A DNA stretch of 6,014 nt from Eubacteriales bacterium. GTDB taxonomy: Bacteria; Bacillota; Clostridia; Oscillospirales; Oscillospiraceae. The notes under the pieces were generated by a model, which worked only from the letters and a program-made list of their open reading frames with translations, was not told the DNA's origin and searched no databases. Shown one piece after another: positions 5,830 through 6,014 of this stretch. Every line of letters starts with the position of its first letter. Positions within the stretch are counted from its first letter, which is position 1. The position numbers were made by a program, and so were the translations under genes. The DNA lies in NCBI GenBank assembly GCA_030528965.1, contig JAUMXS010000055.1:2405-8418 (forward strand), read 5' to 3'.

Positions 5830-6014
5830 TTTTCAACCTCGCTTTCGCTTTCTCCCGCCATGCATCTGCTTCGCGCTTCCGGATGTCTTCGCGCTCCGCA
5901 GCCCTCGCGGAAATGTTGGTTTCCTCATAAGCAGGAAACGTACAACAGGAAACTTCGTAAAGTTCAACATCTTTCAAAGTCCAATGCACGGATCCGTCTT
6001 CCCGGATGTCGGTA
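5819..6014 (-). CDS. HK97-family prohead protease, C-terminal end (partial)
   Basis: The last 64 codons of a gene that enters from the right edge of the window and ends at TAA 5821-5819. The visible protein contains ELYEVSCCTFPAYEETNISA, which is the conserved C-terminal signature of HK97-type prohead proteases (usually E-V-S-x-V-T-x-P-A-Y followed by ISAR). A charged, Arg/Lys/Glu/Ala-rich helical tail follows. In this family the enzyme is a serine protease that is packaged in the procapsid and cleaves the N-terminal delta region of the capsid protein. The catalytic His and Ser residues would lie upstream, outside the window, so activity cannot be judged. The stop overlaps the start of the capsid gene by 11 nt, which fits the standard protease-capsid order and suggests translational coupling. 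The family call rests on this motif plus position. Confidence 0.88.
   Translation of the reverse strand, partial: TDIREDGSVHWTLKDVELYEVSCCTFPAYEETNISARAAEREDIRKREADAWREKAKARLKNGA

Noticed and set aside
1..6014. tRNA or rRNA genes, CRISPR arrays, insertion sequences, attachment sites, internal promoters or terminators
   Set aside because: Nothing was seen by reading both strands. Coding sequence is nearly continuous, with no gap above about 25 nt once the frameshift extension is included.

Overview
The window is a contiguous piece of the late structural module of a tailed, siphovirus-like phage or prophage. Every supported gene lies on the minus strand, so the operon reads from right to left. 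Base composition is moderate, slightly above half G+C by eye. Nearly every gene has a strong GGAGG-type ribosome binding site, and the protein families are typical of phages of Gram-positive, low-GC-lineage hosts (Bacillota, probably Clostridia). The host assignment is inference, because no host gene, integrase or attachment site lies in the window.

Layout in transcription order: C-terminal end of an HK97-type prohead protease (6014-5819); major capsid protein with an N-terminal coiled-coil delta-like region, an HK97-type shell domain and a C-terminal Ig-like (BIG2) domain (5829-4195); a small soluble glycosyltransferase-like protein with a DSD motif (4173-3544); gp6-like head-tail connector (3547-3269); head closure protein (3265-2912); probable tail terminator (2915-2586); HK97 gp10-like neck/tail-completion protein (2586-2119); phi13-type major tail (tube) protein (2114-1536); tail assembly chaperone (1512-1186) with a programmed -1 frameshift extension (to 1010); and the N-terminal 335 residues of a TP901-type tape measure protein (1005 to beyond position 1).

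The genes work as one assembly line. The protease matures the capsid, the connector, closure, gp10-like and terminator proteins build the head-tail joint, and the tube protein polymerises around the tape measure under control of the two chaperone forms. Spacing is very tight (overlaps of 1 to 11 nt, gaps of at most about 23 nt). No promoter or terminator is visible inside the window, so all genes are probably on one long transcript.

Most of this is a standard layout. The parts worth a second look are: (1) a textbook A_AAA_AAC slippery heptamer at 1219-1213 that joins the chaperone to an otherwise unannotated 67-residue extension; (2) a glycosyltransferase gene placed directly after the capsid gene, with no membrane segment, suggesting that it may modify the virion; and (3) the surface-type Ig-like domain fused to the capsid protein. 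No wholly new system was found.
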